From assembly GCA_964570565.1 (NCBI GenBank), contig CAZMYT010000002.1:62001-126000 (forward strand): a stretch of 64,000 bases of DNA, written 5' to 3'. Shown here piece after piece: positions 1 to 9,201 of this stretch (within the stretch, counting starts at the first letter, position 1; every line of letters starts with the position of its first letter). The stretch is from W0P28-013 sp964570565. GTDB lineage: Bacteria; Bacteroidota; Bacteroidia; Bacteroidales; Paludibacteraceae. The notes under the pieces were generated by a model, which did not search any database, was not told the DNA's origin, and saw nothing but the letters and a program-made list of their open reading frames with translations. The translations under genes were made by a program, and so were the position numbers.

Positions 1-175
1 TGGCTTCAAAATGCTCTACGCCATCCATGATGCCATGTCGAATACCCACACCAAAACCTGCCATCACCACCAACATAAAAACACCCCAAAACACACCAAA
101 AGCAGTCAACAAACTACGCGATTTATTTCGCGTAATTGTTAACCAAATTTCTTGCCATGTATCTAAATCAAACAT
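1..175 (-). CDS. ABC transporter permease, MacB/FtsX type (partial, N-terminus only)
   Basis: The 58 visible codons start at an ATG complementary to 173-175 and run off the left edge of the window. The product begins MFDLDTWQEIW and shares with the next gene upstream the arrangement of a short amphipathic head, an R/K-rich turn (NKSR) and a first membrane segment (SLLTAFGVFWGVFMLVVMAG). This is the typical beginning of a MacB/LolC-type permease. It lies 9 bp behind the other permease and is the third gene of an ATPase-permease-permease operon. It is probably a paralog that pairs with its neighbour to form a heterodimeric exporter; the rest of the gene is not visible. Confidence 0.8.
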   Translation of the reverse strand, partial: MFDLDTWQEIWLTITRNKSRSLLTAFGVFWGVFMLVVMAGFGVGIRHGIMDGVEHFEA

Positions 176-184
176 ACGTATAAA

Positions 185-1435
185 TTATTTATGTTGTAAT
201 GCTTCGATAGGTTTCACATTAACAGCACGTTTAGCTGGAACATAACCTGCCACAACGCCTGCTACGACCAAAATGGCGGTAGCTGCTAACACAACAGTTA
301 AATCGACCGTTGGATTCAAAAAAATATGTGGTTCGTCGGTTGCCGCGGCCGCATTTTGTGCCAGAATCGACGCCAGGCCTTCCGTGAGTAACACACCCAC
401 AACCATACCAATATACCCGAAAATAGTAGTAATGGTAAGCGATTCCCACACCACTAAACGCAAAATGGACCTTGGCGATGCGCCCAATGCTTTACGCACA
501 CCAAATTCATGTGTGCGTTCCTTCACCGTAATTAGCATAATATTACTTACGCCAACCACGCCAGCAATCAAGGTTCCGATACCAATAATCCAAACAAATA
601 GGGCGATGCCATTAAAAATAGTTTGAGCTTGCATATAATCCGACAAACGGTCTTGAATCCAAATGGCATTTTGGTCGTTGGGGTCGAACTGTAAACGTTG
701 CGATAACATACGACGCAACTTATTACTAAAATCGGTGCTTTGTTCTTTATTTTCGATACCTTCAACTACAAACGACACATCATCAATGTATCCTGAAGGA
801 TTAAATATAATCTGTGCCGTATTGAGCGGAATATAGAACGAAGGAGAACGTCGAGCCGCACCATCTTCGTCATACAAACCGATGACTTGAAACGGAACAT
901 GATCAATTTCGACATACTGACCAATAGGATTTTGATCGTGAAAGAGTACTTCAGCTGTCTTAGGGTGAATCACTACCACTTTTCGGTTCTGGCGATTATC
1001 GGCTAAATTGATAAATCGTCCAGAAGTAATTTCCAAACTACGCATCACTTGATAATCGGGTTCCACGCCCGACATGGTACTCGACACCACTTCCTTACCA
1101 TTCACGATGTTAGAACTCCATTTGTTATAAATAGGAGAAAAAGCCGATACATTAGTTAAATTACGACGTAAGAATTCGATATCACTTTGGGAAAAACGAA
1201 TGCGACGCCCTTTTTGCATACCGTTGTAAGGCATAGAAGTAAAACCTGGATACAGCGAAATGGAATTTTTAGACATATACCGAAATCCCTCCATCATACC
1301 ATTTTGCAAACCATTACCAGCGCCCAATAAAATAATCAGCATAAAAATACCCCACGAAATAGAAAATCCCGTGAGAAACGTACGCATTTTATTGGCACGA
1401 ATGGTTAAAAATATTTCCTGAAAAAGGTCTTTCAT
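185..1435 (-). CDS. ABC transporter permease, MacB/FtsX type
   Basis: A 416-residue inner-membrane permease. A first membrane segment at about residues 18-42 is followed by a periplasmic MacB_PCD-like domain (about 43-265). Three C-terminal membrane segments (about 271-297, 330-355, 380-405) form the FtsX domain, with the conserved cytoplasmic loop ERTHEFGVRKALGA between the first two. The family uses ATP hydrolysis in the cytoplasm to drive movement of lipoproteins, peptides or drugs out of the inner membrane. It sits 16 bp downstream of its ATPase and 9 bp upstream of a second permease. The substrate cannot be told: there is no adjacent membrane-fusion protein in the visible part, although one may lie off the left edge. 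Confidence 0.88.
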   Translation of the reverse strand: MKDLFQEIFLTIRANKMRTFLTGFSISWGIFMLIILLGAGNGLQNGMMEGFRYMSKNSISLYPGFTSMPYNGMQKGRRIRFSQSDIEFLRRNLTNVSAFSPIYNKWSSNIVNGKEVVSSTMSGVEPDYQVMRSLEITSGRFINLADNRQNRKVVVIHPKTAEVLFHDQNPIGQYVEIDHVPFQVIGLYDEDGAARRSPSFYIPLNTAQIIFNPSGYIDDVSFVVEGIENKEQSTDFSNKLRRMLSQRLQFDPNDQNAIWIQDRLSDYMQAQTIFNGIALFVWIIGIGTLIAGVVGVSNIMLITVKERTHEFGVRKALGASPRSILRLVVWESLTITTIFGYIGMVVGVLLTEGLASILAQNAAAATDEPHIFLNPTVDLTVVLAATAILVVAGVVAGYVPAKRAVNVKPIEALQHK

Positions 1436-1451
1436 ATACTGATAAACTCCA

Positions 1452-2135
1452 CTAGAGTTGTTTTATATCCTCAATACTACTAATTAAACCATCTTTAAAA
1501 TTCACTATTTTGTTGGTTTGTTCGGCCACTTCGCGTGCGTGTGTCACAATTAACATGGTGATGCCTTCTTCGCGATTCACTTGGCGCAAAATATCCATCA
1601 CTTCTTGTGACGTGGTACTATCCAAAGCGCCCGTAGGTTCATCGGCTAAGATAAGACGAGGTTTTGCAATGATGGAACGCGCAATAGCCACACGCTGCTT
1701 TTGTCCACCCGACATTTCGTTAGGCAAGTGATCTGCCCAATCTTTTAAACCTAAACGGTCGAGATAGTCCAACGCAATAGCATTACGCTTTTTACGCGAA
1801 ACACCACGATAATATAAAGGTAATGCTACATTTTCGAGTGCGGTTTTGAAGTTAATCAAGTTGAACGACTGGAACACAAAACCAATCATTTCATTACGCA
1901 CCTTTGCTGATTGAGTTTCGTTTAAATCTTTAATTAAACGACCATCGAGGTAATAGTTACCTTCATCGTAATTATCCAAAATACCAACAATATTGAGTAA
2001 CGTGGATTTACCAGAACCAGAAGCTCCCATAATGGAAACAAAATCGCCATCAGCCACGTCCAAATCGACACCTTTCAACACATGCAAGGGCGAACCTGCA
2101 TAATACGTTTTGTGAATATTTTCAAGATGAATCAT
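1452..2135 (-). CDS. ABC transporter ATP-binding protein (MacB/LolD family)
   Basis: A 227-residue nucleotide-binding subunit. Walker A GASGSGKST is at residues 38-46, the Q-loop glutamine at 89, the signature SGGQ at 142-145 and Walker B LILADEP at 161-167, followed by the switch histidine in IVTHARE. The spacing and the TGALD after Walker B are typical of the MacB/LolD/FtsE branch, which works with FtsX-fold permeases such as the two genes that follow. It is the first gene of the operon and has a clear Bacteroidetes promoter about 57 bp upstream. It is likely cytoplasmic and energises the permease pair. Confidence 0.92.
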   Translation of the reverse strand: MIHLENIHKTYYAGSPLHVLKGVDLDVADGDFVSIMGASGSGKSTLLNIVGILDNYDEGNYYLDGRLIKDLNETQSAKVRNEMIGFVFQSFNLINFKTALENVALPLYYRGVSRKKRNAIALDYLDRLGLKDWADHLPNEMSGGQKQRVAIARSIIAKPRLILADEPTGALDSTTSQEVMDILRQVNREEGITMLIVTHAREVAEQTNKIVNFKDGLISSIEDIKQL

Positions 2136-2191
2136 CTGTTTATGAATTTAATTAGACTTACCACGTAGATTAATCGTTATCATTTCGGGGA

Positions 2192-2222
2192 CAAAGTTAT
2201 GATATATTTTAGTACTATGCAA
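2192..2222 (-). promoter_or_regulatory. Bacteroidetes-type promoter for the ABC exporter operon
   Basis: Read on the minus strand, TTG at 2222-2220 is followed 20 bp later by TAACTTTG (2199-2192), matching the TTG-N19/20-TAnnTTTG pattern of the Bacteroidetes primary sigma factor. It lies 57 bp before the ATPase start. The rest of the 308-bp gap 2136-2443 is AT-rich and holds only an imperfect dyad (10-bp arms 2338-2347 and 2363-2372) and the terminator listed next; I see no gene in it. Confidence 0.65.
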
Positions 2223-2392
2223 TACAAAATACTATTATTTTTTATTTTTCTAATAATTCGATGATAATAAGGAATTAATGACTCCTTTTAACTAAACTGT
2301 TAACGTCACAAAGTAAAGTATTATTATTTGAAAATCAAACTATTTTTATCGAAATTCAATAAAAAAATAGTTAAGCTAGTTTAACATACAAA

Positions 2393-2422
2393 AAAAGCTT
2401 CCTGTTTTACGAGGAAGCTTTT
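2393..2422 (-). terminator. Rho-independent terminator of the lipoprotein/AsmA operon
   Basis: Perfect 11-bp arms (2393-2403 and 2412-2422) read as AAAAGCTTCCT on the minus strand and its complement, with an 8-nt loop, and continue into a T run on the minus strand. It lies 21 bp after the stop of the AsmA-like gene. Confidence 0.8.
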
Positions 2423-2443
2423 AACTAATAGGGCGTCAATGCC

Positions 2444-5400
2444 TTATTTCACATTATCTTTTAGCGCATCTGCAATAAGTTTCTTCAAAGCCATAGTACG
2501 CTCTTCGGTTGCATTGCGTTTTTCCGGTTTATAGAGATTACTATATTTGGTTTTATCCAATTTAAAACTCATTTGATCCAAATTAGTGGCATTACCTATA
2601 ATATTTAAAGCCAAACGAACAGGCGATACCGTTTCTACATGCGCATTATAATTATGGCTTAAATCGTACCGCGCAGCCACAATAGCGGAATAATTATCCA
2701 TGGACATCATAAAAGGATAAATATCCACTTCGTTGCGGAACACAGTAGCTTCAGCGCTAATGCTATCCACCTTGTTTTTGGTTTTACGACTAAACAAAAG
2801 TGGTTTCGCAATGCGTCCAAACATTTCATTATCCAATAAAACCAAGTCCTTACCTTCGATAGCGGTAGCACCACGCAACGTAGATATTTTTAAATCGTAG
2901 TTACCTTTCATGTAGGTTTCACCAGCTAAGTGGAACTGAGCGCGTCCATCAAACGATTTCAGCATTGGGAAAATCGTATCCACATCGGGCACCATGTGAA
3001 TCAACTTCTTGATGTCGATATTCAACAAATGGAAATCAAAACCTGCGAACAAATGATCGCGACGGTCGCTACGATAAAGTGCCGTGAGTTGCATTTCGGC
3101 AGCTTCGGAGGTAAAACCAATTTGCTCCAACACCATCACACCATCTTTTATAGTCAACTTGCCACCCACATTTTCCAACACATTATCGGCATACAATGCT
3201 TTTTTGATTTGTGTATTGAGTGTCACATTCACACCTTTAGGCACCATAAATGGATCGGGCGCTTCGGCGGATGGCGTAGTAGAAACCGCAGCTGTGGTAG
3301 CCGCAGAATCAGTAGCACCAAAACCATCCATTAAATCCATCAATTGATTCAAATTAGTTTGTTCTGATACAAAATCAAATTTACCTTCGAGCAAGCCCTT
3401 TCCTTTAGCAAACTTACGTAAATTAGTTGCTTCTCCTTTTAATGAGAAATCGGATTGATCAATAATGACGCGACTATCATCAATCACAAATTGACGCGGC
3501 GTGAAATTAAATTTAATAGTTGGAATGTCAATAGGATAGGCCACCGACGCTAACCGAATGTGGCCATCGTTAAAGTCCACATTTAAACGTGGATTCCAAC
3601 GTAAATAGGTATTTTCTTGTGTCTCATCATAAGTAGTAGACGCTGACACATTCAAATATTTGGTGTCCATTTTCATGGTAGAACCCATATTCGCCACCAA
3701 CGCCTGACTCTCATATTTGAGGTTTAATCGTGGGTTTTTAGGATTACGACGTGATGGCGACAATGTAACCGTTCCTTGTGGATGACGAATATCTACACTC
3801 ATGGTGTCCATCAAGGCCAACAGATGTTGTACGTCAAAATCGCAGGTCATGGACATCATTTTGGTACTATCCATAAAATCGGAAAAGCCCAATTGCAAAT
3901 CAGCGCCGCCCATATCAGCTTTTGCAAAATCCAACATTTCCACGTTAGCATCGGGCGTTTTAATACCCATGGAAAGCAATTCAGTGAATTGTTTGTTGGT
4001 ACGATTACTTGGCAAATTAAAACTCATGGATGCGGTAGGCGCTTTTACCAACATGCTATCTTCGTACACCACATCCAAATCGCGCACGTCAAATGCACCG
4101 CTGGCTTTAATTTTATGTAAATCCATCGCCATAAAATCGTCCAATTTAAAGCTCGTTTTCACTTCTCCTTTGGCGCGACCTTTCATCGTCACTTTCATAC
4201 CTTCGGGTAAAAACCACGCCATTTCAGGCAAATTCAAATCGCCCTTAATTTGGAAATCACACTTAAAATCGCCCAATAAATCGGTAATATCCCCTTTAGC
4301 ACGCAACAACGACGTACCTGTTTTTGCGGATAAATCGGTGATTTTAACCGACGATTTTGCGTTCGGATTCATATCGATAAATACCACAGCCGTACCTTTA
4401 ACCGATTTCAAAACATACGGAAAACCTTTATAAGCAATTGTTCCACGTTCAAAATTGGTAGTAACGCTAATTTGTGGCATCAACGAATCGTTATAAATAC
4501 CTTTCACACTGCCCGATGCATCGAAATCACTTTCGGCTGTCAAGTCGGAAAGCATATCAGCATACTCTTTTGGCAATAAGTTTAACACCGTTTTCAAATC
4601 CAAGGTGGCCGATGTAAAATTAATATCCATCGGAATATCGCCATTTTCGGCATATTGTGCCCAACCATCCAACGTTAATTCTTGGTCGTTGATTGTGACT
4701 TTGGTTTCGCGAGGCGCAAACTTCAACGTATTCATATTGGCGGCAATAGGACCATCAATCACGAGATTAAGCCCTTTGGCATAATCTACGCCATCCATTT
4801 TGAATGAGAAATTCGGTAAATGCAATTGCACATCTCCAGCAAGTTCGGAACCTGTTTTAGTTCCATCAAACGCAAGTTCCACCGTTGCTAAGTTTGTGCT
4901 CATAGAACTGGCAGAATCTTTCATTTCAAAATGCACACCAGCCAAATCGCCTTTGAATTTTGCATCGCCATTTTCGCCAAGAAAAGCGGCATTCATATCC
5001 GCATTCATTGTATCGATTGAGCCATACATATGTGCCTGTTCATCGGTATAAACCAGGCGAAGATTTTTAACACTGACCGATTCTAACGCCATTTTTCCAA
5101 ATGAGAACGTAGATGTTGTTGTATCTTCCACTTCCGAAGGCACCATGATGTCGTAATTGGTTTGCCCTTGCGCATTGGTATAAACGTTGGCAACGCCATT
5201 TTCTAAATAAAATTGATTTAATATCACATTGTTGTGTTTCAAAAATGCCATTAAATCGATGGTAGCTGTCAAATCGCCAATATAGGCAAGTGTGTCGGAA
5301 GGAGCCCCCGCCACAGGATTTTTCAAACAGACATTGGTCACATGCAGTCCAAAATGCGGAAACGTCGAAAAGAAAGTCAAATCGACTTGATCCAACGTTG

Positions 5401-5554
5401 TTTCACATGTCACAAATTTGGGCAGTTGTTGGCGTACAATCGGCGTCAATTTAGCAGGCGTAAATACCAACCAAATAGCTATGGCTGCCACAAGCGATAC
5501 CACCACTACAAGCGAACCAATTGTCCACGCTACTATTTTAAATGTTTTTTTCAT
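2444..5554 (-). CDS. AsmA-like protein, very large (envelope/lipid homeostasis)
   Basis: A 1036-residue protein with one N-terminal membrane anchor (about residues 10-32) followed by a huge, mostly beta-strand periplasmic region. Short repeats of the form 'xLNLPxM...V', 'ISVTTNFERG' and 'MDINFTSATLDL' are typical of AsmA/AsmA_2 proteins. The C-terminal part (LRGATAIEGKDLVLLDNEMFGRIA) matches the conserved AsmA end. AsmA proteins are bridge-like proteins thought to act in lipid movement between membranes or in outer-membrane protein assembly. It is the second gene after a small lipoprotein (12-bp gap) and is followed by a strong terminator. A poly-Ala/Thr linker around residue 755 separates two halves. 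The family call is firm; the exact role is inference. Confidence 0.82.
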   Translation of the reverse strand: MKKTFKIVAWTIGSLVVVVSLVAAIAIWLVFTPAKLTPIVRQQLPKFVTCETTLDQVDLTFFSTFPHFGLHVTNVCLKNPVAGAPSDTLAYIGDLTATIDLMAFLKHNNVILNQFYLENGVANVYTNAQGQTNYDIMVPSEVEDTTTSTFSFGKMALESVSVKNLRLVYTDEQAHMYGSIDTMNADMNAAFLGENGDAKFKGDLAGVHFEMKDSASSMSTNLATVELAFDGTKTGSELAGDVQLHLPNFSFKMDGVDYAKGLNLVIDGPIAANMNTLKFAPRETKVTINDQELTLDGWAQYAENGDIPMDINFTSATLDLKTVLNLLPKEYADMLSDLTAESDFDASGSVKGIYNDSLMPQISVTTNFERGTIAYKGFPYVLKSVKGTAVVFIDMNPNAKSSVKITDLSAKTGTSLLRAKGDITDLLGDFKCDFQIKGDLNLPEMAWFLPEGMKVTMKGRAKGEVKTSFKLDDFMAMDLHKIKASGAFDVRDLDVVYEDSMLVKAPTASMSFNLPSNRTNKQFTELLSMGIKTPDANVEMLDFAKADMGGADLQLGFSDFMDSTKMMSMTCDFDVQHLLALMDTMSVDIRHPQGTVTLSPSRRNPKNPRLNLKYESQALVANMGSTMKMDTKYLNVSASTTYDETQENTYLRWNPRLNVDFNDGHIRLASVAYPIDIPTIKFNFTPRQFVIDDSRVIIDQSDFSLKGEATNLRKFAKGKGLLEGKFDFVSEQTNLNQLMDLMDGFGATDSAATTAAVSTTPSAEAPDPFMVPKGVNVTLNTQIKKALYADNVLENVGGKLTIKDGVMVLEQIGFTSEAAEMQLTALYRSDRRDHLFAGFDFHLLNIDIKKLIHMVPDVDTIFPMLKSFDGRAQFHLAGETYMKGNYDLKISTLRGATAIEGKDLVLLDNEMFGRIAKPLLFSRKTKNKVDSISAEATVFRNEVDIYPFMMSMDNYSAIVAARYDLSHNYNAHVETVSPVRLALNIIGNATNLDQMSFKLDKTKYSNLYKPEKRNATEERTMALKKLIADALKDNVK

Positions 5555-5566
5555 AATTGCCTCTAG

Positions 5567-5953
5567 TTATTTTACTTTGATAAAGGTAGCCGAAACACCG
5601 TAATCATCTTTATAACTCAATGTGGAATCATTGAGCGTAGTGAGCGTGTACACTTTTGGCACGACTTGTCCCATTTCACCTTGGTGCAATTGTGTTAAAA
5701 CAGCACCTTCTAACGTCCATGTAAAAGGTTGTGCTTCTTCCTCTCCAGCCACTTCTCCGGTATCCCAAGCTGCGCCCGTATAATCGGCATTATACCGATA
5801 ACAATCTTGACCATCATTATTCTCTAACGTTGAAGGTCTGGTCCATTTACCAATTAAAAGCGTTTCATCGAATGTAACAGGTGTTTCACACGACGAAAAT
5901 AGTATCAAAACGATACTAGCCAAAGACGCAGCAATAACTACTAATTTTTTCAT
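5567..5953 (-). CDS. Small lipoprotein with lipocalin-like fold
   Basis: A 128-residue protein whose signal peptide ends in the lipobox LFSSC (cysteine at about residue 22), so it should be lipidated and exported. The mature part opens with LIGKWTRPS and closes with TLSYKDDYGVSATFIKV. The pattern of a GxW motif followed by alternating strands resembles the lipocalin-like families that are common among Bacteroidetes lipoproteins. It is co-transcribed with the AsmA-like gene 12 bp downstream and may share its periplasmic job. The function is unknown. Confidence 0.75.
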   Translation of the reverse strand: MKKLVVIAASLASIVLILFSSCETPVTFDETLLIGKWTRPSTLENNDGQDCYRYNADYTGAAWDTGEVAGEEEAQPFTWTLEGAVLTQLHQGEMGQVVPKVYTLTTLNDSTLSYKDDYGVSATFIKVK

Positions 5954-6004
5954 AATTTATGCACTAAATAAAGTTGAGTATAACAGATATCCGAAGTCAA
6001 CACG

Positions 6005-6035
6005 CAAAGTTATTCTAAAAAAATCAAAGTAACAA
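6005..6035 (-). promoter_or_regulatory. Promoter for lipoprotein-AsmA operon
   Basis: On the minus strand TTG (6035-6033), 20 bp, then TAACTTTG (6012-6005); this is an exact match to TAnnTTTG and lies 51 bp before the lipoprotein start. Confidence 0.65.
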
Positions 6036-6086
6036 ATAACTAGAAAGTTATTGTAGTTGAACGTGAAAACTATTTTTCGTAAAAGG

Positions 6087-6119
6087 TTGTCCTATTATCA
6101 CCAATTTTTCATACATTTG
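6087..6119 (+). promoter_or_regulatory. Promoter for asparaginase
   Basis: TTG at 6087-6089 and TACATTTG at 6112-6119, spaced 22 bp and 25 bp before the ATG. It is divergent from the lipoprotein promoter. Confidence 0.6.
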
Positions 6120-6144
6120 TGGGCACAAATCAGCTATTTGTACT

Positions 6145-7182
6145 ATGAAAAACGACAGTTCTGTTCTGCTTATTTTTACTGGTGGCACCATTAGCATGGG
6201 CGAAAACCCTGCCACGCAATCACTTTCTCCACTCGACAGCGCACAAGTGCTCAGTTTTATTCCAGAGCTCAAAATGTTGCGCGTAAACATCTCTTCGGTG
6301 TCGTTCAATCCACTTATCGATTCATCGGATATTCAGCCAGAATCGTGGGTGCGCATTGCTGAAATTATATTCGACCATTACGACGCTTTCGATGGTTTTG
6401 TGGTTCTTCACGGAACAGACACCATGGCGTATTCCGCTTCTGCATTAAGTTTTATGCTCGAAAATTTGACAAAACCCGTTATTTTCACCGGTTCTCAACT
6501 GCCTGTGGGTGTATTGCGCAGCGATGCGAAAGAAAATTTAATTACCGCCATTGAACTTGCGGCTGCCAAAAACGAACGCCACGAAGCATTAGTGCCCGAA
6601 GTCTGTCTCTTTTTTGAAGATAAATTGATGCGCGGCAACCGTGCTACCAAACGAAATACCGAAGCGTTCAATGCATTTGCATCGTTTAATTATCCAGAAC
6701 TTGCCAAAACTGGCGTTCACATAAAATACGCCTCCGCGTACATTCACCACGAAACTGTGAAACAGCCATTTGCCATACAAACGCAACTCGATACGAACAT
6801 CGCGATTCTTAAAATTTTCCCTGGCATTACGGAAGCTACGGTAAACGCCATACTTTCTATCGCTGGTTTACGCGCTGTGGTGCTCGAAAGTTTTGGAGCA
6901 GGTAATGCGCCACGCGTAGAATGGTTATTTGAACTCTTAAAACAAGCCACTAACAAAGGCATTGTGATTGTCAATGTGACGCAATGCCGAAGTGGCAGCG
7001 TGGAAATGGGACGTTACGAAACCAGCATCAATCTGCAAAAAGCAGGCATTGTAAGTGGATTTGATATGACGTTGGAAGCGACTGTGACCAAACTGATGTA
7101 TCTCTTGGGACAAACGAACGATTCGGAAGAAATTCGTCGCCAAATGAGCACACCATTACGAGGCGAAGTAACCATCGACTAA
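6145..7182 (+). CDS. ansA: L-asparaginase, type I (cytoplasmic)
   Basis: A 345-residue enzyme that hydrolyses asparagine to aspartate and ammonia. The N-terminal TGGT motif (residues 12-15, first catalytic threonine) and the second motif HGTDTMAYSASAL (residues 89-101, Thr-Asp pair) are both intact. There is no signal peptide, and length and motif order fit the cytoplasmic AnsA type. It starts a plus-strand unit with a promoter 25 bp upstream and is followed 11 bp later by a helix-hairpin-helix protein, which is not an obvious functional partner. The overall call is secure; type I rather than type II rests on the missing signal peptide. Confidence 0.93.
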   Translation: MKNDSSVLLIFTGGTISMGENPATQSLSPLDSAQVLSFIPELKMLRVNISSVSFNPLIDSSDIQPESWVRIAEIIFDHYDAFDGFVVLHGTDTMAYSASALSFMLENLTKPVIFTGSQLPVGVLRSDAKENLITAIELAAAKNERHEALVPEVCLFFEDKLMRGNRATKRNTEAFNAFASFNYPELAKTGVHIKYASAYIHHETVKQPFAIQTQLDTNIAILKIFPGITEATVNAILSIAGLRAVVLESFGAGNAPRVEWLFELLKQATNKGIVIVNVTQCRSGSVEMGRYETSINLQKAGIVSGFDMTLEATVTKLMYLLGQTNDSEEIRRQMSTPLRGEVTID

Positions 7183-7193
7183 ATAGAATTAAC

Positions 7194-8117
7194 GTGTTCA
7201 AGCAATTCTTATATTTTTCGCGTGGGCAGCAAGTTGGCATTGTGGTGCTATTGTTGCTCATTGTGGTAGTAATAAGCATCAATTTATTACTGCCCAAATT
7301 GGTGACGCCAGCTGTGCCCGACAACGATTCGCTGTTCAGAGCGCAAGTGGCTGCCTTCGAAAAATTGTTGGAAAACCTACCACGTTCCACGTACGAATCG
7401 CCATTTGAAAAGCAATCTTATAAATCGTTTGACAGCGAAAAACCACAAGCAGAATTATTTCCATTCGATCCAAACACGCTGGACTCGGCTGGTTTTGTGC
7501 GTTTCGGACTAAAACCATACGTCGCCAAAAACATTGTAAACTACCGATTAAAAGGCGGAAAATTCAAAACTGCTGACGATTTCGCCAAAGTGTATGGCAT
7601 AAATCCTGACTATTTTGAAGTATTAAAACCTTATATTCAGATTGCACCAACCGCCACACCAGAAACCCCAAAGAAAAAATCGTACGAACCAGTTTATGTG
7701 GATTTAAACCGCTGCGACACCACGGAATTGAAAAATCTACGCGGTATTGGTAGTGGACGCTCCAAACAAATTATCAGTTATCGGAACCGATTAGGCGGTT
7801 TTGCCTCGCCAGCGCAATTGCTTGAACTCCCAAATTTCCCTGAAAACGTGTACACCGAACTCCAGCCCTATTTATCCGCCACCGCCGATTCTATTAAACC
7901 AATTTTGGTGAATAAAGCCACCGTGGAAAAACTCAAAAGTCATCCGTATCTGAATTTTTACCAAGCCAAAGCTATTTACGAATTACGCCGCACGAAAGAA
8001 GGCCTCCACAGCCTGGATGAACTCAAAGCGTTGCCCGAATTCACGCCAGACGACCTGCGTAAATTAGCACCCTACTTGGATTTCCGCGAAATAAAATATA
8101 CGTACAAACGGAAATGA
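7194..8117 (+). CDS. Helix-hairpin-helix (ComEA-like) membrane-anchored protein
   Basis: A 307-residue protein with a GTG start (7194). One membrane segment (about residues 14-34) is followed by three regions with helix-hairpin-helix character: NTLDSAGFVRFGL...NYRLKGGKFKTADDFAKVYG, VDLNRCDTTELKNLRGIGSGRSKQIISYRNRLGGF, and VNKATVEKLKSHPYLNFYQAKAIYELRR. Such proteins bind DNA non-specifically, and ComEA uses the fold to pull DNA into competent cells. Bacteroidetes genomes often carry this multi-HhH form, whose role is not established. No ATG near the start offers a better beginning; GTG gives a well-formed membrane anchor. Confidence 0.83.
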   Translation: MFKQFLYFSRGQQVGIVVLLLLIVVVISINLLLPKLVTPAVPDNDSLFRAQVAAFEKLLENLPRSTYESPFEKQSYKSFDSEKPQAELFPFDPNTLDSAGFVRFGLKPYVAKNIVNYRLKGGKFKTADDFAKVYGINPDYFEVLKPYIQIAPTATPETPKKKSYEPVYVDLNRCDTTELKNLRGIGSGRSKQIISYRNRLGGFASPAQLLELPNFPENVYTELQPYLSATADSIKPILVNKATVEKLKSHPYLNFYQAKAIYELRRTKEGLHSLDELKALPEFTPDDLRKLAPYLDFREIKYTYKRK

Positions 8118-8172
8118 AAGATAGACAAAATGGAAGAAAGTGTATTTTAATAGAAATAATCATATATAGAAA

Positions 8173-9192
8173 ATGGAATTAGAATTTCAAACCACAAGAA
8201 AAGATTATCAAAAATTTTATAAGTCGTATCATCTAAATAGGCTTAAACAGGATATTATTGCTGCAATTTTAATACCTATAACAATAGGATATTTTAGTTT
8301 AGCCCACTCTTCCGGAATAATTGACTTTTTAGAAAACACCTTTATAGCTGGTGCTCTATACTTAAGTATTCTCTATCTTATTCCTTATTTATTGTCATTA
8401 TGGTTTTACTATTTAGAGATAAAGAAACATCCTGAATATTTGGAGATAAAGAAAATAATTCTTTTAGACGAGGAAGGAGTTATGTTTTCATCCGGAACAA
8501 AAAATGATATTTGGAAATGGGAAAGCTTTATATCATTGAAAGTAATAAGAAAAAATATCGTCATCACAGTTGTAAGCCAAAAGTTTATTTTAATTCCTGA
8601 TAGCGCATTCAAATCCGAAGCCGAGTTTAACAACTTTTTAGGCACTCTTCAGGCTAAAATAATGCAATATACTGGCAATGTGAATAATTCAACTAAAGAA
8701 AAACCACCATATTTAGTTGGATTAGTTGGTATAATACCTATTGTTGGAGCATTATTAGGAATATTAATAATTCTTCTAGGAGTGTTTAAATATAAAGATA
8801 AGTGGTTTACCATAATTGGTGCTATAGGAGTCTTATGCACAATTGGATTTTATGGCACTATACTCACCAAACAATCGGATAAAAATCTACACACAGAGTT
8901 GCAAATTGGTACAGCAAAAAGACAGTTAAATGCTCTAGTGAAAGATATTGAATTTTATAAGATTCAGAAAGGAGAATACCCTGAATCACTAGATGATTTG
9001 GAAAGTTATTCAACGACAGACATTCTCCAAAATGATGGTGAACATTCATATAATTTCAACTATGAAGTAATTGGTGAAAAATATAAATTATTTTCATCTG
9101 GCGTTGACAAAATTCCAAATACAAAAGATGACCTTTATCCTGAAATTGAGGTAAAAGACAGTACTAAAATAGGGTTTTTAAAAAGGGAATAA
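8173..9192 (+). CDS. Four-TM protein: YcxB-like N-terminus joined to a pseudopilin (GspG)-like C-terminus
   Basis: A 339-residue protein. Residues 1-165 look like a YcxB-like domain: two membrane segments (29-45, 57-80), a strand-rich part and the ending FILIPDSAFKSEAEFNNFLGTL typical of that family. Two further membrane segments follow (181-205, 211-231). Residues 240-339 resemble the globular part of type II secretion pseudopilin GspG: a long helix (AKRQLNALVKDIEFYKIQKG), EYPESLDDL, then strands, and an acidic loop SGVDKIPNTKDDL (309-321) like the calcium loop of GspG. No prepilin peptidase site is present. The gene is visibly more AT-rich than its neighbours and lies 55 bp after the HhH gene, suggesting later acquisition. 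The domain calls are by eye; the function is unknown. Confidence 0.65.
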   Translation: MELEFQTTRKDYQKFYKSYHLNRLKQDIIAAILIPITIGYFSLAHSSGIIDFLENTFIAGALYLSILYLIPYLLSLWFYYLEIKKHPEYLEIKKIILLDEEGVMFSSGTKNDIWKWESFISLKVIRKNIVITVVSQKFILIPDSAFKSEAEFNNFLGTLQAKIMQYTGNVNNSTKEKPPYLVGLVGIIPIVGALLGILIILLGVFKYKDKWFTIIGAIGVLCTIGFYGTILTKQSDKNLHTELQIGTAKRQLNALVKDIEFYKIQKGEYPESLDDLESYSTTDILQNDGEHSYNFNYEVIGEKYKLFSSGVDKIPNTKDDLYPEIEVKDSTKIGFLKRE

Positions 9193-9201
9193 GTAAATAA
9201 A

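Noticed and set aside
2338..2372. AT-rich dyad (AACTATTTTT/AAAAATAGTT) upstream of the terminator at 2393
   Set aside because: Composition is almost pure A/T with a 15-nt loop; likely chance in an AT-rich gap.
3776..4433. Long plus-strand frames opposite the AsmA-like gene
   Set aside because: They are antisense shadows of a 1036-residue protein with clear family pattern; no promoter or plausible product.
5399..5414. TGTTTCACATGTCACA, resembling a parS site
   Set aside because: Three to four mismatches to the parS consensus, lies inside the AsmA-like coding region far from parAB, and is single; most likely chance.
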